A stretch of 64,000 bases of DNA from Streptococcus parasanguinis ATCC 15912 (GCF_000164675.2 NC_015678.1:1116001-1180000), one strand, 5' to 3'. Shown: positions 29,190 through 38,112, numbered from the stretch's first letter. Notes: generated from the sequence alone by a model not told the origin. Numbers and translations: made by a program.

Positions 29190-29259
29190 GAGGCCGGGAA
29201 TTCCCTGCCTCTTTTCATAAAACAGGGGTTATTCTACTCCTTTTTTTCAAGACTGTCAA
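29190..29259 (-). promoter_or_regulatory. kimA promoter and hairpin leader
   Basis: Minus strand -35 TTGACA (29254-29259), 17-nt spacer, -10 TAGAAT (29231-29236). About 12 nt into the transcript begins a strong hairpin, GAGGCAGGGAA/TTCCCGGCCTC (29190-29211), followed after six bases by six T residues: an attenuator-like structure between promoter and start codon. Confidence 0.6.
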
Positions 29260-29353
29260 CTAAAATTGTGAAATTTTCATAAAGCTTTCATTGTGTTCAT
29301 TCAAGCTCTCTTAGATCGGTCCGCTTCTTTTCAAATTGATCCAAGCAAAAAAC

Positions 29354-29528
29354 GAGGCTGGGACAAAAATCCTAGCCTCTCAATTATTTTTGGATTGTCG
29401 AGCAAGACGCAGTGGTCGAGTGGGCTCTACTACGCTGATTTCATCAGCTTATACAGCCCTACTCAACTGTGCGGAGGTGGGACGACGAAATCGAATTCTA
29501 ACGAATTACCGATTTCTGTCCCACTCTC
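29354..29528 (+). repeat. 175-bp palindromic repeat, copy 2
   Basis: Same length and orientation as copy 1, differing at four positions by direct comparison; changes are mostly in loops or give wobble pairs. It abuts the 3' end of the MerR-family gene by 6 nt. With the kimA leader it fills the 370-nt gap between kimA and that gene. Confidence 0.9.
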
Positions 29529-29534
29529 ACTTTT

Positions 29535-30275
29535 TTATTTTGCTTGATTTTCGACATAAAAGGCAATGACATCCGAAGTGTACTGGGCTGTGCCAGCTCC
29601 AAACTTGTCGATGTTTTCCTTGAATTCTGGATTATAGACATAGCCTTTGCCGATATGGCCAAAAACCTCTATAGAGCAGTCAAATCCATACGTTCGAATC
29701 GCATCTAAAAGTTTGGCGGCTTCTTCTTGGTTTTCCGATGCTGTTACTGGCAAACCAGCTTGGAGGTTTTTCGCCAAGACTTGGAAGACTTGATTAAAGG
29801 CTCTTGTCGCCTCCTCTTCTCGACCTTTTTGACGTTCAAGCGCTTGGTCCATGACTTCTTGACCGTACTTATCTACCGCCTCTTGCCGGTATTTTTGAGT
29901 ATCTTGGTAGCTAAATCCAGTAAATTTTTCCTCAATGGTCATTTTTCTTTCTCCTTTTTGTTCTTGAATGGTTTTTTGCAAGGTAGAAATCAAGGTATCC
30001 AGACGTTGTCTTTTTTGAGTCAAATAGTCCAACTGTTTGGTCAAATGGAGCAATAAGTTAGATTTTTCTTCGGCTAAGAGTTCTGCTATTTGGTCTAAGG
30101 AAAATCCTAGATACTTGTAGTAGAGAATCACCTGTAATCGTTCTAAATCTTCTTGACTGTATGTCCGATAACCATTTTCAGATTTCACAGGGACGAGAAG
30201 TCCTATCTTATCATAGTGGTGCAAGGTCTTGACAGAGACACCTGACAGCTCTGCAGCTTCTTTGATATGGTACAT
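29535..30275 (-). CDS. MerR-family regulator with TipAS-like ligand domain
   Basis: Activator of 246 aa. N-terminal MerR winged helix (residues 1-70: IKEAAELSGVSVKTLHHYDKIGLLVP, then RTYSQEDLERLQVILYYKYLGFSL), a dimerising coiled coil (about 75-110), and a C-terminal TipAS/albicidin-binding type domain of about 130 aa that in relatives (TipA, Mta, SkgA) traps hydrophobic antibiotics. It has a promoter with the unusual 19-nt spacer of MerR targets, so it probably activates itself. No exporter gene is adjacent; other targets must be elsewhere. Confidence 0.9.
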   Translation of the reverse strand: MYHIKEAAELSGVSVKTLHHYDKIGLLVPVKSENGYRTYSQEDLERLQVILYYKYLGFSLDQIAELLAEEKSNLLLHLTKQLDYLTQKRQRLDTLISTLQKTIQEQKGERKMTIEEKFTGFSYQDTQKYRQEAVDKYGQEVMDQALERQKGREEEATRAFNQVFQVLAKNLQAGLPVTASENQEEAAKLLDAIRTYGFDCSIEVFGHIGKGYVYNPEFKENIDKFGAGTAQYTSDVIAFYVENQAK

Positions 30276-30295
30276 GATTTCCTCCTTACAAGGAT

Positions 30296-30326
30296 AGTAT
30301 AATCCCTCCCCTTAGGTCAGAGTCAA
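30296..30326 (-). promoter_or_regulatory. MerR-type promoter with 19-nt spacer
   Basis: Minus strand -35 TTGACT (30321-30326), 19-nt spacer, -10 TATACT (30296-30301). The spacer carries a GC-rich CCTAAGGGGAGG block. Overlong spacers of this kind are realigned by MerR-family activators. Confidence 0.75.
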
Positions 30327-30354
30327 GACTTAACATAAAAAATTGTTTTCAGAT

Positions 30355-30403
30355 AAAAAAGGCTTGAGTTGTTTCACAGCTTTTAACCCAAACCCTTTCT
30401 TTT
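30355..30403 (-). terminator. Terminator after manA
   Basis: Minus strand AAGGGTTTGGGTT / AACTCAAGCCTT imperfect stem with a large loop and a strong T-run, starting at the manA stop. Confidence 0.7.
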
Positions 30404-31348
30404 TTATGGATGACTTACGATCAATTCTAAACCTTGCCCTTCCAAAGTCCAAGATTCAACATCGCTCGGTAAGATAAAGTGGCTTCCCTTTTGAATAGGA
30501 TAATCCTTTCCATCTACCGTCAATTTCCCTTCTCCGGCTAAGACACTCAATAAGCTGTAATCAGCAGTCTTTTCAAAATCAGCTTTTCCAGTCAGTTCCC
30601 ACTTATAAACAGTGAAGAAATCACTGGCAACCAAGGTGGTCATTCGAAGATCATCGATCACAACTGTATCTGGATGGCTATTGGCAGGCTCTCCAATGTT
30701 CAAGACATCAATTGATTTTTCCAAGTGAAGTTCCCGCAAGTTTCCTTGAGCATCCTTGCGGTCAAAATCATAAACCCGGTAAGTGGTGTCACTCGACTGT
30801 TGGGTTTCAAGAATCAAAATTCCAGATCCAATGGCGTGCATGGTCCCACTTGGCACATAGAAGAAATCTCCAGCCTTGACAGGAACTTTTGTCAGCAAGG
30901 CATCCCAGTCCTTATCCTCAATTTGCTGGCGGAGTTCTTCTTTTGACTTGGCATTATGTCCATAGATAATCTCAGATCCTTCATCAGCCGCAATCACGTA
31001 CCAACACTCAGTTTTTCCAAGTTCTCCTTCATGCTCCATTGCATAGGTATCATCTGGGTGCACCTGTACACTGAGCCAATCGTTGGCATCCAAAATCTTT
31101 GTTAATAAAGGAAAGACAGGCTCTTTACGATTACCGAATAATTCCCGATGCTCTTGATAGAGCTGATCCAATCCCATTCCTTCGTATGGACCATTGGCTA
31201 CTTTAGAAACTCCATGTGGATGGGCTGAAATCGCCCAAAATTCACCGACATGGTCGCTCGGAATTTCGTAACCAAATTCTTCTTTCAGACGAGTTCCTCC
31301 CCAAATTTTTTCCTGCATGACTGAATGTAAAAATAATGGTTGTCCCAT
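30404..31348 (-). CDS. manA: Mannose-6-phosphate isomerase, class I
   Basis: Zinc enzyme interconverting mannose-6-P and fructose-6-P; 314 aa from the chosen start. Metal-ligand segments VQVHPDD, GKTECWYV and VPSGTMHAIGSG are present, with LETQQSSDTTYRVYDF after them. An in-frame ATG 12 codons upstream exists, but the ATG at 31348 has an ideal AGGAGG and gives the usual start MGQPLFLHSVMQEKIWGG. Divergent from queG, single gene with its own terminator. Confidence 0.93.
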   Translation of the reverse strand: MGQPLFLHSVMQEKIWGGTRLKEEFGYEIPSDHVGEFWAISAHPHGVSKVANGPYEGMGLDQLYQEHRELFGNRKEPVFPLLTKILDANDWLSVQVHPDDTYAMEHEGELGKTECWYVIAADEGSEIIYGHNAKSKEELRQQIEDKDWDALLTKVPVKAGDFFYVPSGTMHAIGSGILILETQQSSDTTYRVYDFDRKDAQGNLRELHLEKSIDVLNIGEPANSHPDTVVIDDLRMTTLVASDFFTVYKWELTGKADFEKTADYSLLSVLAGEGKLTVDGKDYPIQKGSHFILPSDVESWTLEGQGLELIVSHP

Positions 31349-31462
31349 AATATCCTCCTCGCATTTCATGTTTCTATTATACAAAAAAAGAAAGTTTTTG
31401 AAAGCCCTTTCTATTGTTTTCCTCTCTCGCCAGAAACTTTATTTTTGTGTATAATGAAAGGG

Positions 31463-32602
31463 ATGACACTAAAAGAAAACATTATCCAACTGGCGCATTC
31501 TATTGGGATTTCAAAAATTGGATTTACAACTGCTGATGACTTCGCTTATTTGGAAAAATCGCTCCGCTTGGCCGTTGAGGAAGGACGGAATTCTGGATTC
31601 GAGCATAAGAATATTGAAGAGCGCATCCAACCCAAATTAAGTCTCTCCTCCGCCAAGACCATCATCTCAATCGCTGTCGCCTACCCCCACAAACTCAAGC
31701 AACAACCTCAAAAAACAGCCTATAAAAGAGGAAAATTCACTCCCAACAGCTGGGGATTAGACTACCATTATGTCCTTCAAGACAAGCTCAACCGTTTAGC
31801 TGCTGGGATTGAAGAAATGACGCAAGATTTTGAATATAAGGGCATGGTCGATACTGGAGCACTGGTTGATACGGCTGTCGCCCAACGAGCAGGGATTGGC
31901 TTTATCGGAAAAAATGGCTTGGTCATTTCAAAAGAATACGGTTCTTACATGTTTCTGGGGGAATTGATTACCAATCTCGAAATTGAACCAGATCAGCCTG
32001 TCGACTATGGTTGTGGAGACTGTCGACGTTGTTTAGATGCATGCCCAACCTCCTGTTTAATCGGAGATGGCTCTATGAATGCCAAACGCTGTTTGTCCTT
32101 CCAAACTCAGGACAAGGGCATGATGGACCTAGAATTTCGCAAGAAAATTAAAACGGTCATCTATGGATGTGACATCTGTCAGATTAGCTGCCCTTATAAC
32201 AAAGGGCTAGATAATCCCTTAGCAACAGAAATCGATCCAGATCTGGCTCATCCAGAATTGCTTCCCTTTATAGAACTGTCCAACGGACAATTTAAGGAAA
32301 AATTCGGGCATGTTGCTGGAAGCTGGCGAGGTAAGAATATCCTCCAACGCAATGCCATTATCGCACTGGCCAATGCCAATGACCGCTCATCCATCCCTAA
32401 ACTCCTGAACATCATCGAGACCTCGCAAAATCAGATCCATATCGCAACGGCTATCTGGTCTTTAGGGCAACTGCTACGTGAAGTCACGCCGGACCTTGTT
32501 GAGCTCTTACGGAATATCAAACATCCGACCGATGCTATCATAGAAGAACGAACAGCTTTCTTTGAAAAATTCGGCATTCAGGCAGATTCACAGCTACAAT
32601 GA
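31463..32602 (+). CDS. queG: Epoxyqueuosine reductase
   Basis: Last step of queuosine synthesis in tRNA: cobalamin- and two-[4Fe-4S]-dependent reduction of epoxyqueuosine; 379 aa. The ferredoxin-like cysteine clusters are CGDCRRCLDACPTSC and CDICQISCPYNKG, with a GIGFIGKNGLVIS cofactor segment and a C-terminal HEAT-like part. The frame is open for 41 more codons upstream but that part does not look like protein. A TATAAT box at 31450-31455 would put the transcript start at about this ATG, so the mRNA may be leaderless; no Shine-Dalgarno is properly spaced. An ATG at 31454 lies inside the -10 box. Confidence 0.93.
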   Translation: MTLKENIIQLAHSIGISKIGFTTADDFAYLEKSLRLAVEEGRNSGFEHKNIEERIQPKLSLSSAKTIISIAVAYPHKLKQQPQKTAYKRGKFTPNSWGLDYHYVLQDKLNRLAAGIEEMTQDFEYKGMVDTGALVDTAVAQRAGIGFIGKNGLVISKEYGSYMFLGELITNLEIEPDQPVDYGCGDCRRCLDACPTSCLIGDGSMNAKRCLSFQTQDKGMMDLEFRKKIKTVIYGCDICQISCPYNKGLDNPLATEIDPDLAHPELLPFIELSNGQFKEKFGHVAGSWRGKNILQRNAIIALANANDRSSIPKLLNIIETSQNQIHIATAIWSLGQLLREVTPDLVELLRNIKHPTDAIIEERTAFFEKFGIQADSQLQ

Positions 32603-32636
32603 AAAAACACTAAGATTGTAACCTTAGTGTTTTTTT
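32602..32636. terminator. Bidirectional terminator, queG / GNAT
   Basis: AAAACACTAAG-(8 nt)-CTTAGTGTTTT with A- and T-runs on both sides. It spans the queG stop and the last codons of the convergent acetyltransferase gene. Confidence 0.9.
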
Positions 32637-33250
32637 AGTTCCTTCAAGAAATACCAACTACCCATCTCTACTTGGTTAAAGCAAATCTCACTTGAATAGA
32701 CTTCCTTGTAGCCATTTTTTGTATAAAAATAGACATTTCCTTTGGTATTGGTATAAAAGGCTAGTTTTTTTCCTTGGATCTCTTCCAAGAAAGGCTCAAT
32801 TCCTTCTGTCATAAATCGACTGCCATAGCCCTGCCGTTGGTGTTTAGGGGCGACTGCGAGAAGCATCAAATACCAATCAAAGTCTACATTTTGCTCCAAT
32901 TCCTTATCCGTGTCCTCCATAAATTTAAAGTAGGCCAACATATTTTTCAAGGAAATAAACTTGAGCAAACCGAATCCCCCATTTAAGAGATAGGCCCGAA
33001 AAGGAATCGGTCCCTTTTGCAACAAGGCAACTGCATAAATTTCATCATTTTGTTCTGCCACAAGGCACATATGGTGCTTAAGAAAAACCTTTACCAGGAT
33101 GCGCATCATTGCCTCAACAAAGGCAGGATATTGCTTGGGATCCCGAACCAAATCCTTGATGACTTTTAAAAATAGATAGTCCTCAAAGGCTGTACTGGCT
33201 ACTCGAACCACCTGATCCAGATCTGCTTTTTCTGCTTTTCTGTACTTCAT
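32624..33250 (-). CDS. GNAT family N-acetyltransferase
   Basis: Acetyl-CoA-dependent transferase of 208 aa. The CoA-binding motif A is clear at LLAVAPKHQRQGYGSRFM (about residues 130-147), followed by the FYTNTKGNVYFYTKNGYKEV segment of the last strand and helix. Substrate unknown. Its final codons form one arm of the shared terminator with queG. A TATACT -10 with -35 TTGTAT lies about 30 nt upstream. Near the PAP2 gene but with its own promoter. Confidence 0.88.
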   Translation of the reverse strand: MKYRKAEKADLDQVVRVASTAFEDYLFLKVIKDLVRDPKQYPAFVEAMMRILVKVFLKHHMCLVAEQNDEIYAVALLQKGPIPFRAYLLNGGFGLLKFISLKNMLAYFKFMEDTDKELEQNVDFDWYLMLLAVAPKHQRQGYGSRFMTEGIEPFLEEIQGKKLAFYTNTKGNVYFYTKNGYKEVYSSEICFNQVEMGSWYFLKELKKH

Positions 33251-33333
33251 CGCCTCTCCTCTTCTATGTTATCTTACTAGTATACAATACCAGTCGCCAT
33301 TATACAAAGGTCATTTTTTAGCAATTTGTTCAT

Positions 33334-33849
33334 TTAAACCAGCCAAAAAAGTCCTCCCCAGGCGAGTCCCAGTCCCCAAGCGACGAGGACATCCTTGGGA
33401 TAATGAACCCCTCCAAGAACTCGGACAAGGGCTAATAGAAGAGATAGAAGCATGGAGCACATTCCTAGCGGAAGAGACAACTGACAGACACACATGGAGA
33501 TAATGGTCGCCGAAAAAACATGTCGGCTAGGAAAGGAATGACCGGATGAATTTTTTTCTAATAAGGGTTGAATGTCCCATTTCTCATAAGGTCTCGGAAC
33601 ATTGACCCAATGACGAAAGAGGCTAAATAAGACAAAACCCGACGCAGGAATCCAGATGAAAGACCAGATTCCTCCCATTGAAGTTTTCTTTAAAAACAGC
33701 CAACAAAAGACCAGGACGTAGATGCCTGGCATGGCAAACGTCAAAATTCGATTCATCCTTTGAAGGACCTGTACAAGATATGGTTCTCTCGAAAAGGGCA
33801 GGGTTAGCCAACGATAAAATTTCGGATAATCTCGAAGGTTCGTTTTCAT
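33334..33849 (-). CDS. PAP2-family membrane phosphatase
   Basis: Integral membrane phosphatidic-acid-phosphatase-type protein of 171 aa with about five hydrophobic segments. The three active-site motifs are RHWVNVPRP (variant of KX6RP), SSGHSFPSRH (variant PSGH) and RVLGGVHYPKD (SRX5HX3D). Likely substrate is a lipid diphosphate (undecaprenyl-PP or phosphatidylglycerol-P); not decidable here. The ATG at 33849 has a GGGGGA site; an ATG eight codons upstream lacks one. Promoter at 33888-33917. Confidence 0.85.
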   Translation of the reverse strand: MKTNLRDYPKFYRWLTLPFSREPYLVQVLQRMNRILTFAMPGIYVLVFCWLFLKKTSMGGIWSFIWIPASGFVLFSLFRHWVNVPRPYEKWDIQPLLEKNSSGHSFPSRHVFSATIISMCVCQLSLPLGMCSMLLSLLLALVRVLGGVHYPKDVLVAWGLGLAWGGLFWLV

Positions 33850-33887
33850 ATTGGTCCCCCTGTCTTTTATCATTTTTTCGTACTACT

Positions 33888-33917
33888 AGTATACGCGATC
33901 CTTAGAAAACCTGTCAA
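33888..33917 (-). promoter_or_regulatory. Promoter of the PAP2 gene
   Basis: Minus strand -35 TTGACA (33912-33917), 18-nt spacer, -10 TATACT (33888-33893). The -10 lies in TACTAGTATAC, which also occurs at the -10 of the neighbouring GNAT gene (about 33275-33285), a possible shared operator. Confidence 0.65.
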
Positions 33918-34022
33918 GCAAGGCTTCTTTTTTCTTATTTCTAGCTTTTTTCTCACTATCAGGCATCTGAAGTCAATCTTATTCTCAACAAGATTCGTCT
34001 TTTCCATTCCTTCTTCCAGCAT

Positions 34023-34067
34023 AAAAATAGGATAGAAGCACTCAGAATTGCCTTCTATCCTATTTTT
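34023..34067 (-). terminator. Terminator of the MarR-ABC-ABC operon
   Basis: Perfect stem AAAAATAGGATAGAAG / CTTCTATCCTATTTTT with a 13-nt loop. Between it and the stop codon is CGCCCTTTGTATCTTG (from about 34082), a fragment matching one arm of the nested repeat at 16490 and 19553. Confidence 0.85.
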
Positions 34068-34100
34068 CACTTTACATTTCACGCCCTTTGTATCTTGTTG

Positions 34101-35861
34101 TTACGCCACTTCTTCTGTGAATTGGCTATTATAGAGATCAGCATAGAAACCATTTTGGCTCATGAGTTCTTGGTGGTTACCCTGCTCGATAATATTTCCA
34201 TCTTTCATCACAAGAATCAGATCCGCATTGCGGATAGTGGACAAGCGATGGGCAATAACAAAGGAGGTTCGGCCTTCCATGAGTTTGTCCATGGCTTTTT
34301 GAATCAACTCTTCTGTACGGGTATCGACAGATGAGGTTGCTTCATCCAAGATAAGAAGCGGGGCGTCCTTCAAGAGGGCACGCGCAATGGTCAAGAGTTG
34401 CTTTTGACCAACGGACAAGGTCACTGAATCATCTAATACAGTATCATAGCCATTCGGCAAGGTCCGAATAAAGTGATGGACCCCAACCGCTCGGGTTGCC
34501 GCTTCGACTGCTTCATCTGAAATATCGGTTTGATTGAAGACAAGATTTTCCCGAATGGTCCCTTCAAAGAGCCAGGTATCTTGTAAGACCATCGAAAAGG
34601 CATCATGAACTTCTTCGCGGCTTATGGACTTAGTATCCACACCATCGATGGCAATTTTACCAGCTTGAATGTCATAAAAGCGCATCAAGAGATTGACCAT
34701 AGTGGTCTTACCAGCACCTGTCGGACCAACAATAGCCACTTTTTGCCCCGGTTTGGCTTCAGCAGTAAAGTCATGGATAATAGTCTTATCTGGTGAATAA
34801 CCAAAGCGCACATGCTCAAAGGTGACATGACCTTCGGGTGTTTCCAATTGACGTGTTTTTTGGGATTCATCTTCCATTTCTTCTTCGTCTAAGAATTCAA
34901 AGACACGCCCCATAGCAGCACTAGCTGATTGCAATTGGGTAATTCCTTGCGCCATTTGACCAATTGGTTGGGTAAAGATGCGGACATAGGTCATAAAGGC
35001 CACAATGGTCCCGATGGTAATATCCCCATTAATGGTGAGGACAGCCCCAACGATACAGACCATGACATAACCAAAATTCCCTACAAACTGCATCAAGGGC
35101 ATCATGATTCCTGAGAAGAATTGGGATTTCCACATGCTATGGTACAAATCTTGGTTGATGGCATCAAAATGATCTTTGGCCTGATGACGGCCATTGTAGG
35201 AAATGACGACATTGTGTCCACTATAGATTTCTTCGACATAGCCTGAAACTTTGGCAAGATTATCTTGTTGCTGTTTAAACAAAGGCTGACTCTTAACCAT
35301 AATAATGCTAGAAAGAGCAAAGCCACCAAAAACAGAAAGGATGGCGGTCAAAGCTAAATGCCAGTCCGTCTTAAACATCATAAAAATGGAGCCGATCAAT
35401 AAGACGATGGAGGAGACCATTTGAACCAAGCTTTGGTTAAAGGATTGGGTCATCAAATCCACGTCATTGGTCACACGAGACAAGGTATCTCCTTGTTCAT
35501 GGCTATCAAAATATTGGAGGGGCACGCGATTGATCTTCTCAGCAATGGCATTGCGCAAGCGTTCTGCAAAGCGCTGAATCATGGTTGAGATAATGAAACT
35601 ACTGCTGTAGGACACCAGTGCTCCAACTCCATAAAGGATGGCTAAGGTCAGGGCAATCGAAGTGATCTTATCAATATCAATGGCGCCTCCCATCCCTTTT
35701 GTAATGGTATCTGTAATTTCTTTTAACTTATCCGGTCCAATAACCGTGATTACACTCGATACGATCGAAAAGAGGATAGCAATTCCCAAAAATAGGTGGA
35801 AGCCCTTCAAATAGGGAGAAAGTTGGCTCCAAAGGGATGTTTTTTGTTTTGTCTTATGCAT
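34101..35861 (-). CDS. ABC exporter half-transporter, second subunit
   Basis: Multidrug/peptide-type ABC exporter of 586 aa: six-helix membrane domain (about 1-320) plus ATPase with Walker A GPTGAGKTT and Walker B LLILDEATSSVD with the catalytic Glu. Its signature motif is degenerate (LSVGQKQ instead of LSGGQ), so with its partner it would form a heterodimer with one canonical and one degenerate site. The ATG at 35861 overlaps the partner's stop by 8 nt and has AGGAGG; an earlier in-frame ATG at 35924 lies inside the partner gene. The operon resembles rcrRPQ of S. mutans and satRAB of S. suis. Confidence 0.9.
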   Translation of the reverse strand: MHKTKQKTSLWSQLSPYLKGFHLFLGIAILFSIVSSVITVIGPDKLKEITDTITKGMGGAIDIDKITSIALTLAILYGVGALVSYSSSFIISTMIQRFAERLRNAIAEKINRVPLQYFDSHEQGDTLSRVTNDVDLMTQSFNQSLVQMVSSIVLLIGSIFMMFKTDWHLALTAILSVFGGFALSSIIMVKSQPLFKQQQDNLAKVSGYVEEIYSGHNVVISYNGRHQAKDHFDAINQDLYHSMWKSQFFSGIMMPLMQFVGNFGYVMVCIVGAVLTINGDITIGTIVAFMTYVRIFTQPIGQMAQGITQLQSASAAMGRVFEFLDEEEMEDESQKTRQLETPEGHVTFEHVRFGYSPDKTIIHDFTAEAKPGQKVAIVGPTGAGKTTMVNLLMRFYDIQAGKIAIDGVDTKSISREEVHDAFSMVLQDTWLFEGTIRENLVFNQTDISDEAVEAATRAVGVHHFIRTLPNGYDTVLDDSVTLSVGQKQLLTIARALLKDAPLLILDEATSSVDTRTEELIQKAMDKLMEGRTSFVIAHRLSTIRNADLILVMKDGNIIEQGNHQELMSQNGFYADLYNSQFTEEVA

Positions 35862-37656
35862 GTTCCAACTCCTCCTTAGATAATTGTGAATAGGCAATTT
35901 CTTGATAGACTTCATTGGTCGCAAGCAATTCCTTGTGGGTACCTTGACCGACGACCTTCCCTTGATCCAAGACCAAAATCAAATCTGCATCCATAATAGT
36001 CGAAATCCGTTGGGCAACGATCAATCTAGTCGTATCTGCAAGCTCTTCTTTCAAGGCTTGTCGCAGAATCCGATCCGTTTTGTAATCCAGGGCTGAGAAG
36101 GAATCATCAAAGATGAGGATCTCGGGCTTGCGAGCCAGGGCCCGTGCAATGGCCAAGCGTTGCCGTTGACCGCCAGAGAAGTTGCTTCCTCCTTGCGCTA
36201 CTTCTGTATCCAAGCCTTTTTCTTTTGCGGCCACAAACTCTTTGGCTTGGGCCAATTCAAGAGCTTTCCAGATGGCTTCATCCTCTAATTTTCCTTGACT
36301 ACTTTCTCCAAATTCCATATTGGAGCGAATCGTGTCGCTAAAGAGCACTGCTTTTTGGGGAATGTAGCCGACTTTATTGTTCAATTCTTGGTGGCTATAG
36401 CCCTTGACATTGACGCCATCCACTAAGATCTTTCCTTCTGTCGCATCGTAAAAACGTGGGATTAAATTGACCAAAGTGGATTTCCCAGAACCAGTTGATC
36501 CGATGAAGGCAACAGTTTGTCCTTTCTGAGCTGAGAAGGTCACGTGTTCAATCACAGCACGAGAAGTCCGTCCATAGCGAAAGGAAACATCTTGAAATTC
36601 TACACTTCCTTTTTCTCCAGACTCAGTATTGGACTCAGATGGAAAATCAACAGACGGCTCTAGAGCCAAGACCTGATTAATCCGTTTTGCGGATACCAAA
36701 GCACGAGGAAGAATAATCAAGATGGCCACCATCATCATAAAGCCAATGACAACCTGCATGGCGTAAGAGGAGAAGGTGATCATATCGGAGAAGACCTTGG
36801 TCCGATCCGCTAATGCAGGACTGGTGAAGATCTTTGTAGGATCTTTTGGCATGGCGATATCATTGATCAAGTGCGCCCCAATCCAGTAGATAGCAAGGGT
36901 CAACCCACTTGATACCACTGTCATGACAGGGTTCATCAAAGACATCAAACGGTAAACAAAGAGATTTAGACGGGTTAAGCCCTTGTTTTCAGCCTGGAAT
37001 TTTTCATTTTGATAAGCTTCCGCATTGTAAGCACGAACGACCCGCACCCCAGTCAAACTCTCCCGTGTCGTCGCATTCAAGTCATCGGTCAAGCCCTGAA
37101 CCTTTTGCTGGCGCGGAAAGGCAATCAGAACCAGAACAGAAAGCAGAATCAAGACCATCAAGACTGCTATCCCAACAGACGTTGTCCAAGCATCGCTCTT
37201 GCCCCAAATCTTGGTCAAAGCCCAAATTGCCATAATGGGACCACGCGTCACGACTTGCATCCCCATGACGATCATGATTTGTAACTGGGTCAAATCATTG
37301 GTCGTCCGAGTCAAAAGAGAGGGAACGGAGAATTTCTTGATCTCGGCATCAGAGTAATCCATCACTTGATGAAAAATCTCTCCTCGAAGTCGCGTCGTAA
37401 AGCTGGCAGCGACTCTTGAAGCTAAAAAGCCCACAAAAACTGCCATCAAAAAGCTTCCAAAAGAGAAGAGCAACATCTTGCTTCCCGGATCCATGATATC
37501 CGAAACCTTGGTCCCCTCCTTGGCTAAGAGGGTCGTGATATCGGATAAGTATTCAGGAGTCTTTAAATCCATCCAAACAGCCAGACAGATAAAGACCGTA
37601 CTAAGGGCAATCATGCCCCATTCTTTGGCGGTTAACCGCCGAAACATATTGATCAT
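35854..37656 (-). CDS. ABC exporter half-transporter, first subunit
   Basis: ABC exporter of 600 aa with an N-terminal six-helix membrane domain and ATPase: Walker A GSTGSGKST, canonical signature FSGGQRQ, but Walker B ILIFDDSFSALD with Asp in place of the catalytic Glu. Together with the second subunit this gives the asymmetric sites typical of heterodimeric exporters. The start overlaps the MarR stop by 4 nt (ATGA). In relatives, such pairs export fluoroquinolones or affect competence and stress tolerance; the substrate here is unknown. Confidence 0.92.
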   Translation of the reverse strand: MINMFRRLTAKEWGMIALSTVFICLAVWMDLKTPEYLSDITTLLAKEGTKVSDIMDPGSKMLLFSFGSFLMAVFVGFLASRVAASFTTRLRGEIFHQVMDYSDAEIKKFSVPSLLTRTTNDLTQLQIMIVMGMQVVTRGPIMAIWALTKIWGKSDAWTTSVGIAVLMVLILLSVLVLIAFPRQQKVQGLTDDLNATTRESLTGVRVVRAYNAEAYQNEKFQAENKGLTRLNLFVYRLMSLMNPVMTVVSSGLTLAIYWIGAHLINDIAMPKDPTKIFTSPALADRTKVFSDMITFSSYAMQVVIGFMMMVAILIILPRALVSAKRINQVLALEPSVDFPSESNTESGEKGSVEFQDVSFRYGRTSRAVIEHVTFSAQKGQTVAFIGSTGSGKSTLVNLIPRFYDATEGKILVDGVNVKGYSHQELNNKVGYIPQKAVLFSDTIRSNMEFGESSQGKLEDEAIWKALELAQAKEFVAAKEKGLDTEVAQGGSNFSGGQRQRLAIARALARKPEILIFDDSFSALDYKTDRILRQALKEELADTTRLIVAQRISTIMDADLILVLDQGKVVGQGTHKELLATNEVYQEIAYSQLSKEELEHA

Positions 37657-38099
37657 TCCTCGCTCCTTTTTTTCATATTCTCATAAAATTGATGCATGAC
37701 CTTGAAAAAGATGGCCAATTCTTCTTCTGATACACCAGCCATCATCTTCTGGTCCACTTCCTCAAAGAATTGTTTCATGTCATTCAACTTGTTTTTTACA
37801 CTGTCTGTTAGGTAGACATACTTGGCCCGTTTATCGGTCGGACTAGCCTTTAAATAAATAAAGCCATTTTTCTCCATCCGCTTGATCAGGTTACTCGTCA
37901 CGGATTTTGCGATATGAAGTTCCTGCTCAACATCCCGAATCAAGGTCACTTTTCCCTCCTTTTCACGATGAGATAAGAAGCTCAATACCTGACCTTGGGG
38001 TCCTGCGCTAAATTCGAGCCCTCTCTTCTTGGCCTCTCTTTCTACCATGAGGTGAATGAGATGGCCGATCTTTTTAAATTCTTGTAACGGTTTGTCCAT
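37653..38099 (-). CDS. MarR-family repressor of the ABC exporter operon
   Basis: Winged-helix regulator of 148 aa: DKPLQEFKKIGHLIHLMVERE dimer helix, then a helix-turn-helix HIAKSVTSNLIKRMEKNGFIYLKASPTDKRAKYVYLT with the family's wing. The frame is open far upstream, but the real start is one of two adjacent ATGs (38102 or 38099) next to TTTGGAGGA; the second has better spacing. It begins the operon and overlaps the next gene by 4 nt. Three copies of a 16-bp inverted repeat flank its promoter, so autorepression is expected. Same position and size as RcrR/SatR. Confidence 0.92.
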   Translation of the reverse strand: MDKPLQEFKKIGHLIHLMVEREAKKRGLEFSAGPQGQVLSFLSHREKEGKVTLIRDVEQELHIAKSVTSNLIKRMEKNGFIYLKASPTDKRAKYVYLTDSVKNKLNDMKQFFEEVDQKMMAGVSEEELAIFFKVMHQFYENMKKRSEE

Positions 38100-38112
38100 C
38101 ATTCCTCCAAAT

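Noticed and set aside
29165-29260. ydaO-type c-di-AMP riboswitch before the KimA-type gene
   Set aside because: The leader is only about 60 nt and holds one simple hairpin.
31340-31462. Longer QueG starting opposite manA
   Set aside because: The upstream codons overlap the manA start region, do not resemble protein, and precede the TATAAT box.
35862-35924. Longer N-terminus of the second ABC subunit
   Set aside because: The added 21 codons lie within the first subunit's gene and lack a ribosome site; the ATG at 35861 has AGGAGG.
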